From assembly GCA_002392915.1 (NCBI GenBank), contig DGHQ01000060.1, forward strand, positions 1 through 64,000: 64,000 nucleotides of DNA. The letters run 5' to 3'. Source of the DNA: Bacteroidales bacterium UBA3844 (GTDB lineage: Bacteria > Bacteroidota > Bacteroidia > Bacteroidales > Paludibacteraceae). Under the pieces are notes generated by a model. The model searched no databases. It was given only the letters and a program-made list of their open reading frames with translations, and had not been told where the DNA came from. Positions 43,670-52,494 of the stretch are shown here, piece after piece (within the stretch, counting starts at the first letter, position 1; each line of letters opens with the position of its first letter). A program made the translations under genes and the position numbers.

Positions 43670-46237
43670 TTAATTCCGCATTTTTAATTTCTCATTTATC
43701 ATTTCATTCAACATCTCTTTCGTTATTCCTACCCTCTCCAACGCTCGGACTAAAGCCAATGCCTCACGCGCCTCAGCATCCTCATCTCGTTTCTTAAAAG
43801 AGATACCAAGAAAAGAGAAGACGGAATATGGAATAGCGTCGTAAGCAGGCATAAGCATATCTGTAGACGGAATTTCAGCCACCGACGCATATTCTCCATT
43901 TGTCTTCATCAGCCATCGTGACTTGAAAAGTTGTCTGTAGGCTGTTGTATTTTTTAATGTTGTCTCGACAGAATTGCGTTTACCTTTCGGTGTATAAAGA
44001 TATTTGCCTGTCAGACGTCGCAACACCTCTGTCGGGACTTCTTTGTCGAGCAGACTCTGCAACATTCTGCAGAACGCCAATGATCTGTCAAGCGAAGGAT
44101 GACACAAGAAATGGTTGAAACCGACTATTTCACGGTCATCAATCTCCATCTCCTTTATTTTTGATGGCGATGGCATCTCTTCATCTGATATCCCAAACGT
44201 CTTATAATCAATCGGATGACGCAAGACATTGCAATCTATCCTCACGTCGAAACAAACGCCACACGCGCTGACAAATGTATAGAATGTCTGACGGTCGGAT
44301 GGCGAAACATACTTCTCTATAAAATCATTCGGAAGGAATACCGCATCTGCATTATCGGCAAAAAATGCCCGCTGAACCCCTGTTTCCGCAAAAACAGATT
44401 GTGGTAGCGACAATGTGTATTTGTTTGTAGGCAAAAACTGAAGATTGCCAAACAATTCCACTATATTCTTCTTTCGATCGAAATCAAATCCGGCTCCGAC
44501 ATACTCGTTTGCGGCTATCATTATATATTTTGCCAACGTGTCATAATCAAGCGGACTAACTCTCTGTTCTTGAAATTGCTGAGCCACAAAATCCACTGTC
44601 AACGACTGCTCGGAAAAATGCGTGAGTTGCAACACGTCCGCAAACAACAAATGTATTTCCTTATCGTCAAGCAATGACGGGAAGACGGAATGGCTCGCGT
44701 CTCCACTCAAATATAGATTCTTTAGGTTGGCACGACCGCCAAGACTTCTGAAATGTCCATCCGCACACTTGATCCAATCTTTCGCAAACGCTTCACTTTT
44801 GCCACGCAGAAGTTTCGACAACACCTTTCGTTCTCCATAAAGAAATCTGTAAAAATTCATAATCCACTCTTCTGACTTCTGTTTCATGAAATCTTCATCA
44901 AGGGACATAAGCATAGCTTCAACTCCCCAAATCTGTGATTCCACCAGTTTGCGAAGATGCGGAAATTTAGATAGGTCAATTTTGTCAAAATCTTTGCAGA
45001 CTTTTCCTTTAGAAAGCGTCACCAGTTCACCATCACTTAAAATGTCGCCCACATTCTCAACACAAAAATTCAATGCCGATGTTTGGATAAATGCACCATC
45101 AGCATCTTGGAAAAATGAAGTCGACGACATCCCCGACACAATTGTTTGAAACAGTCGCTCACTGCATAAACGGTTGATGGAATTTACGTTTTCATACTTG
45201 CATTTTTCCTTCATTTCAAGCACTCTTTCCACCGTTTCCCAAGATTTGAGATGTTTTAGGAAAACTACAGAAAGAGACGCAATTTGCTGTCGAAGGGCAT
45301 CATTTGATTCATTTTGAAGTGTATTCTCACGATTGTCACTCAACAAAAACGTTCCATGTATGAAGAAAGGAAGCGAACTCTGTTCGAGCAAAGGGAAAAA
45401 ACAATTCAATGCCGAAGAGTCACACAAAACAGCATTGCCATCCTCATCAACTGGCATCGACAATGTGGCACTCATCTGTTGGGATCCAAACAAAAAAGAC
45501 TCCGTCGCACATGTGAAATTCTGCGACATGGATGATTGCCCCACCGTCTTCTCGGAGATTAAAGAATAAATGCGAACTGAATCTTCAACGATCTTTGACG
45601 ACGCGATTGATTTTTTGAATCTGTAGATTTTTCCGTCGACGCTGCAATCCAATTCCTCCACATTATTAAGATAGTTGAGCGGGAAATCCAACGACGCGAC
45701 CATCGACGCTATCTCATCTGCTTTCGAATTGTCTTTTATCTTTCCACAGAACAGTGTCTCTCCCACACGTCTTCCAGAACCTACCAATCTTTTTGCTTCG
45801 ACTGGAACAATGAAATTCTGAATGTCAAAACTGAAATTGTCGTCCTCGACATGAGGCACATCACAATATGCGAATATCGATTTGAAACCTATTCCAAACT
45901 TGCCTATTTTGCTCTCACCCACCTTGGTGCTGTGTCCGATAGAGGTGATCGCATTTATATCACCGATTTTTCCGTCGGAATCCTCTTTATCCACATCAGA
46001 AACTGAAAATTGTCTTGAACCATCATGAAAAAAAGAGAATCTGTCGCCATCAAGCACAATACGTACATTTCTGGCACCCGCGTCGTCGGCATTCTGGAGC
46101 AACTCATACACAAAATGAGCCTTGCCACTATATTTGTCGACAATCAGATTCCACAAACCGATGGTTGCTGGATTAGCAAGTGTCTCAGCAACCTTACGAC
46201 GGCTATCGGTGAGTTTTTGAAAAAGATTATTTATCAT
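43670..46237 (-). CDS. Sacsin-like GHKL ATPase-domain protein
   Basis: An 855-residue soluble protein whose first about 250 residues form an HSP90/histidine-kinase-type ATP-binding domain of the sacsin kind: the N-box FVYELLQNADDAGARNV (Asn for Mg) and the G2 box IGKFGIGFKSIFAYCD. The remainder is large, helical and without a recognisable domain. Stand-alone proteins of this architecture are often found in variable or defence-related loci of bacteria; function is unproven. The C-terminal residues (EMINEKLKMRN) read through a copy of the dispersed stop-codon element. Its start overlaps the upstream membrane gene by 11 bp, indicating coupling. Confidence 0.78.
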   Translation of the reverse strand: MINNLFQKLTDSRRKVAETLANPATIGLWNLIVDKYSGKAHFVYELLQNADDAGARNVRIVLDGDRFSFFHDGSRQFSVSDVDKEDSDGKIGDINAITSIGHSTKVGESKIGKFGIGFKSIFAYCDVPHVEDDNFSFDIQNFIVPVEAKRLVGSGRRVGETLFCGKIKDNSKADEIASMVASLDFPLNYLNNVEELDCSVDGKIYRFKKSIASSKIVEDSVRIYSLISEKTVGQSSMSQNFTCATESFLFGSQQMSATLSMPVDEDGNAVLCDSSALNCFFPLLEQSSLPFFIHGTFLLSDNRENTLQNESNDALRQQIASLSVVFLKHLKSWETVERVLEMKEKCKYENVNSINRLCSERLFQTIVSGMSSTSFFQDADGAFIQTSALNFCVENVGDILSDGELVTLSKGKVCKDFDKIDLSKFPHLRKLVESQIWGVEAMLMSLDEDFMKQKSEEWIMNFYRFLYGERKVLSKLLRGKSEAFAKDWIKCADGHFRSLGGRANLKNLYLSGDASHSVFPSLLDDKEIHLLFADVLQLTHFSEQSLTVDFVAQQFQEQRVSPLDYDTLAKYIMIAANEYVGAGFDFDRKKNIVELFGNLQFLPTNKYTLSLPQSVFAETGVQRAFFADNADAVFLPNDFIEKYVSPSDRQTFYTFVSACGVCFDVRIDCNVLRHPIDYKTFGISDEEMPSPSKIKEMEIDDREIVGFNHFLCHPSLDRSLAFCRMLQSLLDKEVPTEVLRRLTGKYLYTPKGKRNSVETTLKNTTAYRQLFKSRWLMKTNGEYASVAEIPSTDMLMPAYDAIPYSVFSFLGISFKKRDEDAEAREALALVRALERVGITKEMLNEMINEKLKMRN

Positions 46238-46883
46238 TCAACATTTTAAAACATCCTGCCTTACAAAGCCAAGCTACAGCAAAAGCAGTCAACATTGCAG
46301 CCTCATTAACCATTGTCCACCAATTAGGGAAAATTTCATCAAACGTCACTGTGAACATCTGAAATGCCATAAAGAAATTGATGGTGTTTCCACAGATCTT
46401 ATAAAGAATGTTTCGTTTCTTCTTTTCTGGAGTCATCTCACCATCCGACTTTGTGAACTGGAACAAAATCATGATAGCAAAACTGACAAAAAGGATTGAA
46501 GCGCTCACACAATGGATTATATTTGTCTCAGCGACCGGCAAATGAATCAGACCTACCAAATCTGTGTCATTGACGAAAGAGGTCTTTGTGGGAAACGCAA
46601 TCACCAAAAGGGCTGAAATCCCAGAAACGGTAGCGATGATTTTGTCTCGTCTGTCGTAACCTCGATATGCCAAGAAATAGATGAAAGTGGTGAACAGGAG
46701 ACCGATCATAAATATTTTCGAATTGCAATAATAGGTGGCAGAAATCGAATACCACCATTCATCCGGATTATCACCGATGATTCCAAAAACTACCGCAAGT
46801 GGAGCCAAAAGTCCACACATCACCCCTAACATCATCTGCTGATGTCTCAAAAACTCCCTATCAAAATTTGCTCCTGCTGACAT
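46227..46883 (-). CDS. Six-helix membrane protein
   Basis: A 218-residue integral membrane protein with about six helices: MLGVMCGLLAPLAVVFGII, then FMIGLLFTTFIYFLAY, an ATVSGISALLVIAFP helix, and later HCVSASILFVSFAIMILF. The segment WWYSISATYYCNSK followed by YRGYDRRDKI resembles a widespread uncharacterised family related to DUF998. It is translationally coupled to the sacsin-like ATPase gene, so the two probably act together, with this one as the membrane component. I cannot assign a function. Confidence 0.72.
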   Translation of the reverse strand: MSAGANFDREFLRHQQMMLGVMCGLLAPLAVVFGIIGDNPDEWWYSISATYYCNSKIFMIGLLFTTFIYFLAYRGYDRRDKIIATVSGISALLVIAFPTKTSFVNDTDLVGLIHLPVAETNIIHCVSASILFVSFAIMILFQFTKSDGEMTPEKKKRNILYKICGNTINFFMAFQMFTVTFDEIFPNWWTMVNEAAMLTAFAVAWLCKAGCFKMLNDK

Positions 46884-47112
46884 AAACTGAATATCTATTA
46901 ATTATTTATAGCAAAAATAAGAAAATAATCAGAAACATAAAATCAGCATGGATATAAATTAAAATAAATACCGGAATCAACACAAAAATGCAACTATGAA
47001 TAACTATACTTCCCGACAGCAATTTTATAGATATTATCTCACCAAATGTGTAAAAAAGGTTAAAATCAACAAACAATTTCGCGTTTTTCTGTATAATCAC
47101 ACACTTTTTTGA

Positions 47113-47120
47113 TAATTTTG
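47113..47120 (+). promoter_or_regulatory. -7 element (TAATTTTG) of the NlpC/P60-like gene
   Basis: TAATTTTG fits TAnnTTTG and lies 33 bp before the ATG at 47154. It supports that start over the ATG at 47109, which would precede the transcript. The surrounding gap (46884-47112) is AT-rich and otherwise empty. Confidence 0.5.
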
Positions 47121-47153
47121 CAGCCACAAACATATAAACAAAGGGTTTTTACA

Positions 47154-47834
47154 ATGAAAAAACTTTTCATGATAGCAGTGTCGGCAATGATTGCGTTGTC
47201 GTCATTCGCAGCAGACAAAGAGAAGGTTGCCAAAGCGCCTCAGAAAACAATCGACGGTATGCTTAACACAGCATTGCAGCTTAATTCCATTCCTGGTGCA
47301 GCCACAGAGTACGACAACGGCAAGTTGATCCAGTACGCATTCTCTCAGGTTGGTTACGATTTGTCTGACAACATAGCAAGTCTTGCCGGCGAGGGTAAAG
47401 CTGTAAAGAAAATGGCTAAATTGGCAGTCGGAGATTTGATTTTCTTCAACGATGGTCAGGCTGGTATCGTCTACAAGATCGGAGACGACAAGTCGTTAAG
47501 CTTCCTTCACGTTGTTAACGGACAGGTGATGATTTCTAGCTCAGAAAGCCTAAGCTACAAGTGTGGTACTCATATCACTTCCGACAAGGAGCTTGCTTCT
47601 CTTCGTAAGGAGTATGAGAAGGAGCAGAAGGCAATAGCTAAGGCTCAGGAACAGCATGCCAAAGCTCAGGCAGAAGCAGCTAAGGCAGCAGAAAAGGCTG
47701 AGAAGGAAAGAGTTAAAGCTGAAAAAGAGGCTCAGAAAGCTCAGGAAAAAATCGACAAGGCTAACAAAGAGGCTGCCAAAGCAGCAGCGAAAGCTGAGAA
47801 AGCTGAGCAGAAACTTAATGATGTCACAAAGTAA
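47154..47834 (+). CDS. Catalytically inactive NlpC/P60-like exported protein with coiled coil
   Basis: A 226-residue exported protein: signal peptide (MIAVSAMIALSSFAA), an NlpC/P60-type domain (about 30-145), and a long Ala/Lys/Glu-rich coiled coil (150-226). The peptidase layout is clear: YDNGKLIQYAFSQVGYDL corresponds to the usual DCSGF..YVF..VGY, followed by KLAVGDLIFFND, GIVYKIGDD and FLHVVNG. The catalytic cysteine position is Asn55 (DNGK in place of DCSG), while the histidine (His119) is kept. It is thus probably a pseudoenzyme that binds rather than cuts peptidoglycan. A single-gene unit with its own terminator. Confidence 0.75.
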   Translation: MKKLFMIAVSAMIALSSFAADKEKVAKAPQKTIDGMLNTALQLNSIPGAATEYDNGKLIQYAFSQVGYDLSDNIASLAGEGKAVKKMAKLAVGDLIFFNDGQAGIVYKIGDDKSLSFLHVVNGQVMISSSESLSYKCGTHITSDKELASLRKEYEKEQKAIAKAQEQHAKAQAEAAKAAEKAEKERVKAEKEAQKAQEKIDKANKEAAKAAAKAEKAEQKLNDVTK

Positions 47835-47856
47835 AACTTTGTCTTTCAAACAATTT

Positions 47857-47891
47857 AAGGCGACTCTTCTTTGGGTCGCCTTTTCTATTAT
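47857..47891 (+). terminator. Terminator of the NlpC/P60-like gene
   Basis: AAGGCGAC (47857-47864) and GTCGCCTT (47875-47882) form a perfect 8-bp stem, followed by TTCTATT, 22 bp after the stop. Confidence 0.75.
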
Positions 47892-47899
47892 ACTAGTGC

Positions 47900-48991
47900 T
47901 TATTTATTTTCCGACAGTATTTGTTTGAGTGTGGCTCTCGCTATCTTGCCACTCTCTGTCCGTGGCAAATGAAGAATATAAAACACTTCCTTAGGTATCT
48001 CATATTTCTCTAGACAGGCTGTCAGATCAAATCCTAAATATGATGATAACAATGCCGACGATGAAGTTGCGACATGTCGCTCTTTACTATCCTCGATCAC
48101 CAAAACCAATTTTTCTCCAAGTTTTTCATCTGGTTTGGATGAAATGGCAAAATCGACGTGGATAATATTGGCAAATTTAGCCTCAATCTCCTCAATCTGC
48201 AGTTTGATGCCACCCGAACACACCACATTATCCTTGCGACCAAGTATACGGAAAGTGCCGTCTGACCTCATCTCCACATTATCATTGGTGTACAAAGTTT
48301 CCGCACATAGCGACGGTGCATTAATAACCAACGTCCCAGTTTTTTCGTAGCATTGCGTTTCACTTTCCTCCTTCACCCACACCTCTACCCCATCCATCGG
48401 CGTGAAATATGGGCTGCGCTTATCTCCATTGATCCTACGCATCGCAATATGGGAAAGAGTCTCGGTCATTCCGTAAGTGGCGTAGATTTCGTTGGGCAAT
48501 GTGCTGTATAAATTCTCTTCATTTCTATCTATTGCCCCACCTCCAATAATAACCTTACCTATCCGTGAAAACCTACCGTTATTATCTCTAAATGAATTGT
48601 AGACCTGCAATGGGACCATCGCCGCAAAATCAATATGTCGCTCTTCATTCTGCAATGGATTGCTAGACAAATCACCAATTAGAAGATTAAGTCCGCCTAC
48701 AATGGCTCGCACCACCATCATCTTACCAGCGATGTAATTGACTGACAAACAAAGCAAAGCAGTATCACCAGGTTTAAGTCCAAGATAATCCAACGTCATT
48801 TTAGCACTTGCTATCATACGTGATTTCTCAGCCACTATCAATTTGGGCTTACCTGTTGATCCTGATGTGTGGAGATTGACTGTCGGAGAATCAGAAAACC
48901 ACTCAATAAGAAAATCCCTGACGCTTTCATTCTCAATTTCGCTGAGATTGTCTCGCGTATATATTTTGCTGTCTATTATGATTCTATCCAT
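47900..48991 (-). CDS. menE: o-Succinylbenzoate-CoA ligase, short form
   Basis: An acyl-adenylate ligase activating o-succinylbenzoate in menaquinone synthesis. The AMP-binding signature TSGSTGKPKLIV is present, followed by YATYGMTETLSH, the FRILGRKDNVVCSGG hinge and the C-terminal Lys in TESGKIARATLK. At 363 residues it is the short Bacteroidota MenE form lacking most of the usual N-terminal domain. I start at the ATG at 48991 (MDRIIIDSKI); the ATG at 49036 adds 15 residues that only translate a dispersed hairpin element. No other men gene is nearby. It lies 31 bp after the CrtI-like gene. Confidence 0.86.
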   Translation of the reverse strand: MDRIIIDSKIYTRDNLSEIENESVRDFLIEWFSDSPTVNLHTSGSTGKPKLIVAEKSRMIASAKMTLDYLGLKPGDTALLCLSVNYIAGKMMVVRAIVGGLNLLIGDLSSNPLQNEERHIDFAAMVPLQVYNSFRDNNGRFSRIGKVIIGGGAIDRNEENLYSTLPNEIYATYGMTETLSHIAMRRINGDKRSPYFTPMDGVEVWVKEESETQCYEKTGTLVINAPSLCAETLYTNDNVEMRSDGTFRILGRKDNVVCSGGIKLQIEEIEAKFANIIHVDFAISSKPDEKLGEKLVLVIEDSKERHVATSSSALLSSYLGFDLTACLEKYEIPKEVFYILHLPRTESGKIARATLKQILSENK

Positions 48992-49040
48992 TCTGTCGAA
49001 TAGGGCATTTAGCATTCCGCATTTATAATTCAGCATTTTT
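48992..49040. repeat. Stop-codon hairpin element copy
   Basis: TTTAGCATTCCGCATTTATA matches the elements at 41848, 50703 and 50778 nearly base for base. It straddles the stop of the CrtI-like gene and the space before menE. Confidence 0.6.
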
Positions 49041-50579
49041 AATTTTTTCCGCGACGTCTCTTCCGCTCTTCAATGCTATCGGCAATCCTCCGCCTGGTAT
49101 TGTCCAATGTCCGCATAGGAAGACGTTGCTCAAGCCACAGACCTTTCCGAAACTACGTCGTACGATTGTCGGCATCCAACCCTGTGATGAGCCGTTATAA
49201 TTGTTGGTGTAGCGATGATACGACGCAGGAGTTGTAAGGTCTGATACCTCAATTTTATCCCTGAATTCTTCGCCGAAATGAGCGACAAGTTTTTCGATGG
49301 CTAATGCAGTGAATTTTTTCTTTATATCCTCATAGCCACCTCTGTCGTTCGCACGCTTATCTATCCAATAATCACCGTTTTGAGTTTGGAAGTAGACAGC
49401 AATCGTGCATCGGTCGTCGCCTGCTAGTCTTTCGTCATAATTATAGATATGGACCTCCATTTTGTCGAATGGAGTGCCATCAGGCAATAAATATGGGTCT
49501 GTATAGAAACGCAAAAAATGAGGATGATTCTTCATTCCGTCTTTCACTCCAAGATAAAGAATGCAATAAGAGTAGTAGACGTCGCTATTCTCAATCTTCT
49601 TATATTTCATCAGGTCAGACGGAATATATTTCTCACCGAGTGCATCAAACATCGTCCAATGCCAATCGGCAGCAGACACCACGTAGTCAGCCTCACAAAA
49701 ATCGCCATTCTTCAGTTGGATACCTTTAGCCTTATGAGCACCGTCGTCTACAACAATCTTCTCAACCTTGGAATTATATTTGATCGTTCCTCCTGATTTC
49801 AAATAACTATCTGCCAATAATTTGGCAAACGCTTCCGACCCTCCTTTGGGATATTTTGCCACGCCAAGATCCGCATAACTCTGCACAAAACAGAGCAGAT
49901 TCATCGGCATCTCCTTCTCATAAAGGTTCTTGATCGCCTCACGCAAAAAAGGAGACTTGAACCGTTCGGCAAATGTGTGGGTCGTGCCTTGCAGAATGCC
50001 ACTAAACCGATATTTCAGGTAATGAAATCCCAACTGATGCATCCTGACCGTCATCTTCACACCCCAAAACTTTATTTTCTGCCACAAACTTGAATCGTCA
50101 GCAATCACCGGCGGCAAAACCTCCTGAAACTTATTCAATCCTCTCACACACGACATCCACCTCTTGATCAACGTTGCGTCTTCTGGAGATATATCCAACA
50201 GATATTTCTCAAAATCATCAGTTTTGTTGTAGAAATGGAAAATATTGGAGCCATATTTGTCGGTCATATCAGACGCACGACCGCACGTCTCTACGTGGGA
50301 TTTTACCTCAAATTGGACGCGTTCTTTATGATCCACAAATTCAATCTGCGACAAATCAACAATTTCATTCCACATCGTATGGAAAGAACTGCCTTTTTCA
50401 GCTCCCAACAACCAGTGCATACAGCCGTTGAACGAATATCCGCCTCTGCTCCACCCTGTGCATAATCCTCCTGGAGTAGAGCCACCTTCATATATGACTG
50501 TCAGGAAACCACTTTTCTGCAAATGGATTCCACACGCCATACCAGCCACACCTGCTCCGATTATACACACTTTCTTCAT
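49023..50579 (-). CDS. CrtI/retinol-saturase-type FAD oxidoreductase
   Basis: A 518-residue flavoprotein of the phytoene desaturase/13,14-retinol saturase group. The N-terminal dinucleotide-binding motif is IGAGVAGMACGIHL (residues 7-20), with EGGSTPGGLCTGW next. The C-terminal family motif appears as VFLCGHWTIPGGGLPIALKS. Residues 96-103 (VETCGRAS) are encoded by an exact 24-bp copy of the dispersed hairpin repeat, inserted in frame (50271-50294). The substrate is unknown: a carotenoid, polyprenyl or lipid double bond is plausible. The gene is followed by menE. Confidence 0.84.
   Translation of the reverse strand: MKKVCIIGAGVAGMACGIHLQKSGFLTVIYEGGSTPGGLCTGWSRGGYSFNGCMHWLLGAEKGSSFHTMWNEIVDLSQIEFVDHKERVQFEVKSHVETCGRASDMTDKYGSNIFHFYNKTDDFEKYLLDISPEDATLIKRWMSCVRGLNKFQEVLPPVIADDSSLWQKIKFWGVKMTVRMHQLGFHYLKYRFSGILQGTTHTFAERFKSPFLREAIKNLYEKEMPMNLLCFVQSYADLGVAKYPKGGSEAFAKLLADSYLKSGGTIKYNSKVEKIVVDDGAHKAKGIQLKNGDFCEADYVVSAADWHWTMFDALGEKYIPSDLMKYKKIENSDVYYSYCILYLGVKDGMKNHPHFLRFYTDPYLLPDGTPFDKMEVHIYNYDERLAGDDRCTIAVYFQTQNGDYWIDKRANDRGGYEDIKKKFTALAIEKLVAHFGEEFRDKIEVSDLTTPASYHRYTNNYNGSSQGWMPTIVRRSFGKVCGLSNVFLCGHWTIPGGGLPIALKSGRDVAEKIKNAEL
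50271..50294. repeat. In-frame hairpin repeat inside a coding sequence
   Basis: The 24-bp sequence AGACGCACGACCGC followed by ACGTCTCTAC matches the intergenic palindrome family (e.g. 50656-50679, 50735-50758) at all but a couple of positions. It occupies codons 96-103 of the CrtI-like gene exactly, without shifting the frame. Confidence 0.8.
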
Positions 50580-50601
50580 GATGCCGTTTTTTTATCACAA
50601 A

Positions 50602-50679
50602 AGACGCACGTCCATTGCTAGACGCACGTCCATTGCTAGACGCATGACCGTTGTTAGACGCACGACCGTGCGTCTCTAC
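50602..50679. repeat. 18-bp tandem repeats ending in a palindrome
   Basis: AGACGCACGTCCATTGCT occurs at 50602-50619 and 50620-50637, a variant AGACGCATGACCGTTGTT at 50638-50655, and the run closes with AGACGCACG / CGTGCGTCTCTAC (50656-50679). It lies immediately upstream of the CrtI-like gene (minus strand). Confidence 0.85.
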
Positions 50680-50686
50680 AAAAAAT

Positions 50687-50797
50687 GCGAAACGATGATT
50701 TAGCATTTCGCATTTATAATTTATAATTTTCTTTAGACGCACGACCGTGCGTCTCTACACAATGCGAAACGCCAATTTAGCATTTCGCATTTATAAT
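50687..50797. repeat. Two stop-codon hairpin elements around a palindrome
   Basis: Two copies of an element with ATGCGAAA / TTTCGCAT arms followed by TTATAATTTATAATTT lie at about 50687-50730 and 50762-50797, with the AGACGCACG palindrome (50735-50758) between. The second element runs straight into the nadB stop codon (50798-50800). Confidence 0.8.
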
Positions 50798-52405
50798 TTA
50801 TAATTTCTTCAGCTCTTCCACATCATACAGACTGATATGCTCATTTTTCTTCGGATAATCAATCGTATAATGCAATCCACGGCTCTCTTTTCTCTGCATT
50901 GCAGATTTGATCACCAAATAGGCTGTGTTGACGATGTTACGTAGTTCACAGATCTCTTTTGAGACAACCGAGCGCTGGAACAGACTCTCTGTCTCTTTGT
51001 AGATCAACTCCAATCTGTCGAACGCTCTCTTCAAACGAAGGTTAGAACGGACGATTCCGACGTATGCCTGCATGATCTGGTTGACCTCCTTCTCACTCTG
51101 TGTGATAAGCACCATCTCCTCATTTAGAGTTGTGCCTTCGTCGTTCCACTCTGGAATCTCATCACACCAATTGATATTGTCGATCAATGGCAATGAGTGT
51201 TGAGCTGCAGCCTCAGCATACACGATAGCTTCAAGCAATGAGTTGGAAGCCAAACGGTTACCTCCGTGCAATCCTGTGCGTGTGCACTCTCCTGCCGCAT
51301 ACAGATGGTTGATTGTTGTGCGGGCATTCTCGTCTACTTTGATTCCTCCGCATAGATAGTGAGAAGCCGGACACACTGGTATATACTCCTTTGTGATATC
51401 AATTCCTATGCTCAAACACTTCTGATAGATATTTGGGAAATGCTTCTTAGTCTCCTCTGGATCCTTGTGTGTCACATCCAAGTAGACGTGATCCTCTCCA
51501 GTCAACTTCATTTCTGTGTCGATGCTTCGCGCCACTATGTCTCGTGGGGCAAGACTTCCTCTTGAGTCGTAACGGAGCATGAAATCCTCTCCCTTCTTGT
51601 TACGCAAGATTCCTCCGTATCCACGCATAGCCTCTGTGATCAAGTAGGATGGACGGTCACCTGGATGGTAAAGACTTGTCGGGTGGAACTGGACAAATTC
51701 CATATCCTCGACCAAACCCTTGGCACGGTAAACCATTGATATTCCGTCGCCTGTAGCCACAGGTGGATTTGTTGTCGTCTGGTAGATATTTCCGATACCT
51801 CCTGTGCAGACCATCGTTATTTTTGCCAAATATGTGTCAACACAATTCTTCTTTATATCAAGCACGTATGCTCCGTAGCAATCAATGTTTGGAGTGGTAT
51901 GCTTAACCAACATGCCCAAATGGTGCTGTGTAAGAAGCTCAATGGCAAAATGGTGCTCCATCACATCTATATTAGGATGCTTCTTCACCGTCTCCACAAG
52001 ACTCTCCTGAATCTCAGCTCCAGTGTTGTCCTTATGGTGAAGAATACGGAAATTGTCATGACCTCCCTCTTTGTGAAGATCATACTTGCCATCCTCATTC
52101 TTATCAAAGTCGACACCCCATTTCACCAACTCCTTTATCTGAGCTGGGGCTCCCTCTACGACCTTCTTCACGACATTGTAATCGCAAATTCCGTCGCCAG
52201 CGATAAGAGTGTCCTTGATATGGTTTTCAAACTTGTCATCCTCTTTCATGACACAGCAGATACCACCTTGGGCAAAATTAGTGTTTGCCTCTATCATTTC
52301 CGTTTTGCAAAGCAATGCCACTTTGCCTTTTGATGCCACTTTAAGTGCAAAACTCATTCCGGCTATACCTGAACCGATAACGAGAAAATCATACTTTTTT
52401 ACCAT
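50798..52405 (-). CDS. nadB: L-aspartate oxidase
   Basis: A 535-residue FAD enzyme oxidising L-aspartate to iminoaspartate, the first step of de novo NAD synthesis. The FAD motif is LVIGSGIAGMSFALKVA (near residue 9), followed by NTNFAQGGICCV, and the family's HPTSLYHPGDRPSYLITEAMRG, RDIVARSID and AAGECTRTGLHGGNRLASNS. Length and motifs are typical. nadA and nadC are not in the window. It follows pepD on the same strand after an 89-bp gap filled with ATTAAGAATTAAG-type low-complexity sequence. Confidence 0.96.
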   Translation of the reverse strand: MVKKYDFLVIGSGIAGMSFALKVASKGKVALLCKTEMIEANTNFAQGGICCVMKEDDKFENHIKDTLIAGDGICDYNVVKKVVEGAPAQIKELVKWGVDFDKNEDGKYDLHKEGGHDNFRILHHKDNTGAEIQESLVETVKKHPNIDVMEHHFAIELLTQHHLGMLVKHTTPNIDCYGAYVLDIKKNCVDTYLAKITMVCTGGIGNIYQTTTNPPVATGDGISMVYRAKGLVEDMEFVQFHPTSLYHPGDRPSYLITEAMRGYGGILRNKKGEDFMLRYDSRGSLAPRDIVARSIDTEMKLTGEDHVYLDVTHKDPEETKKHFPNIYQKCLSIGIDITKEYIPVCPASHYLCGGIKVDENARTTINHLYAAGECTRTGLHGGNRLASNSLLEAIVYAEAAAQHSLPLIDNINWCDEIPEWNDEGTTLNEEMVLITQSEKEVNQIMQAYVGIVRSNLRLKRAFDRLELIYKETESLFQRSVVSKEICELRNIVNTAYLVIKSAMQRKESRGLHYTIDYPKKNEHISLYDVEELKKL

Positions 52406-52414
52406 AAGCCTTAA

Positions 52415-52457
52415 TTTTTCAAAATTAAGAATTAAGAATTAAAAATTAAAAATTAAG
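52415..52457. repeat. AT-rich low-complexity tract
   Basis: ATTAAGAATTAAG and AATTAAAAATT motifs repeat several times between nadB and pepD; similar sequence occurs at 16785-16805 and 63355-63385. It looks like replication-slippage sequence rather than a regulatory site. Confidence 0.55.
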
Positions 52458-52494
52458 AGTTGGGGCTTCCCCAACCTTAATTACGAATTACGCA

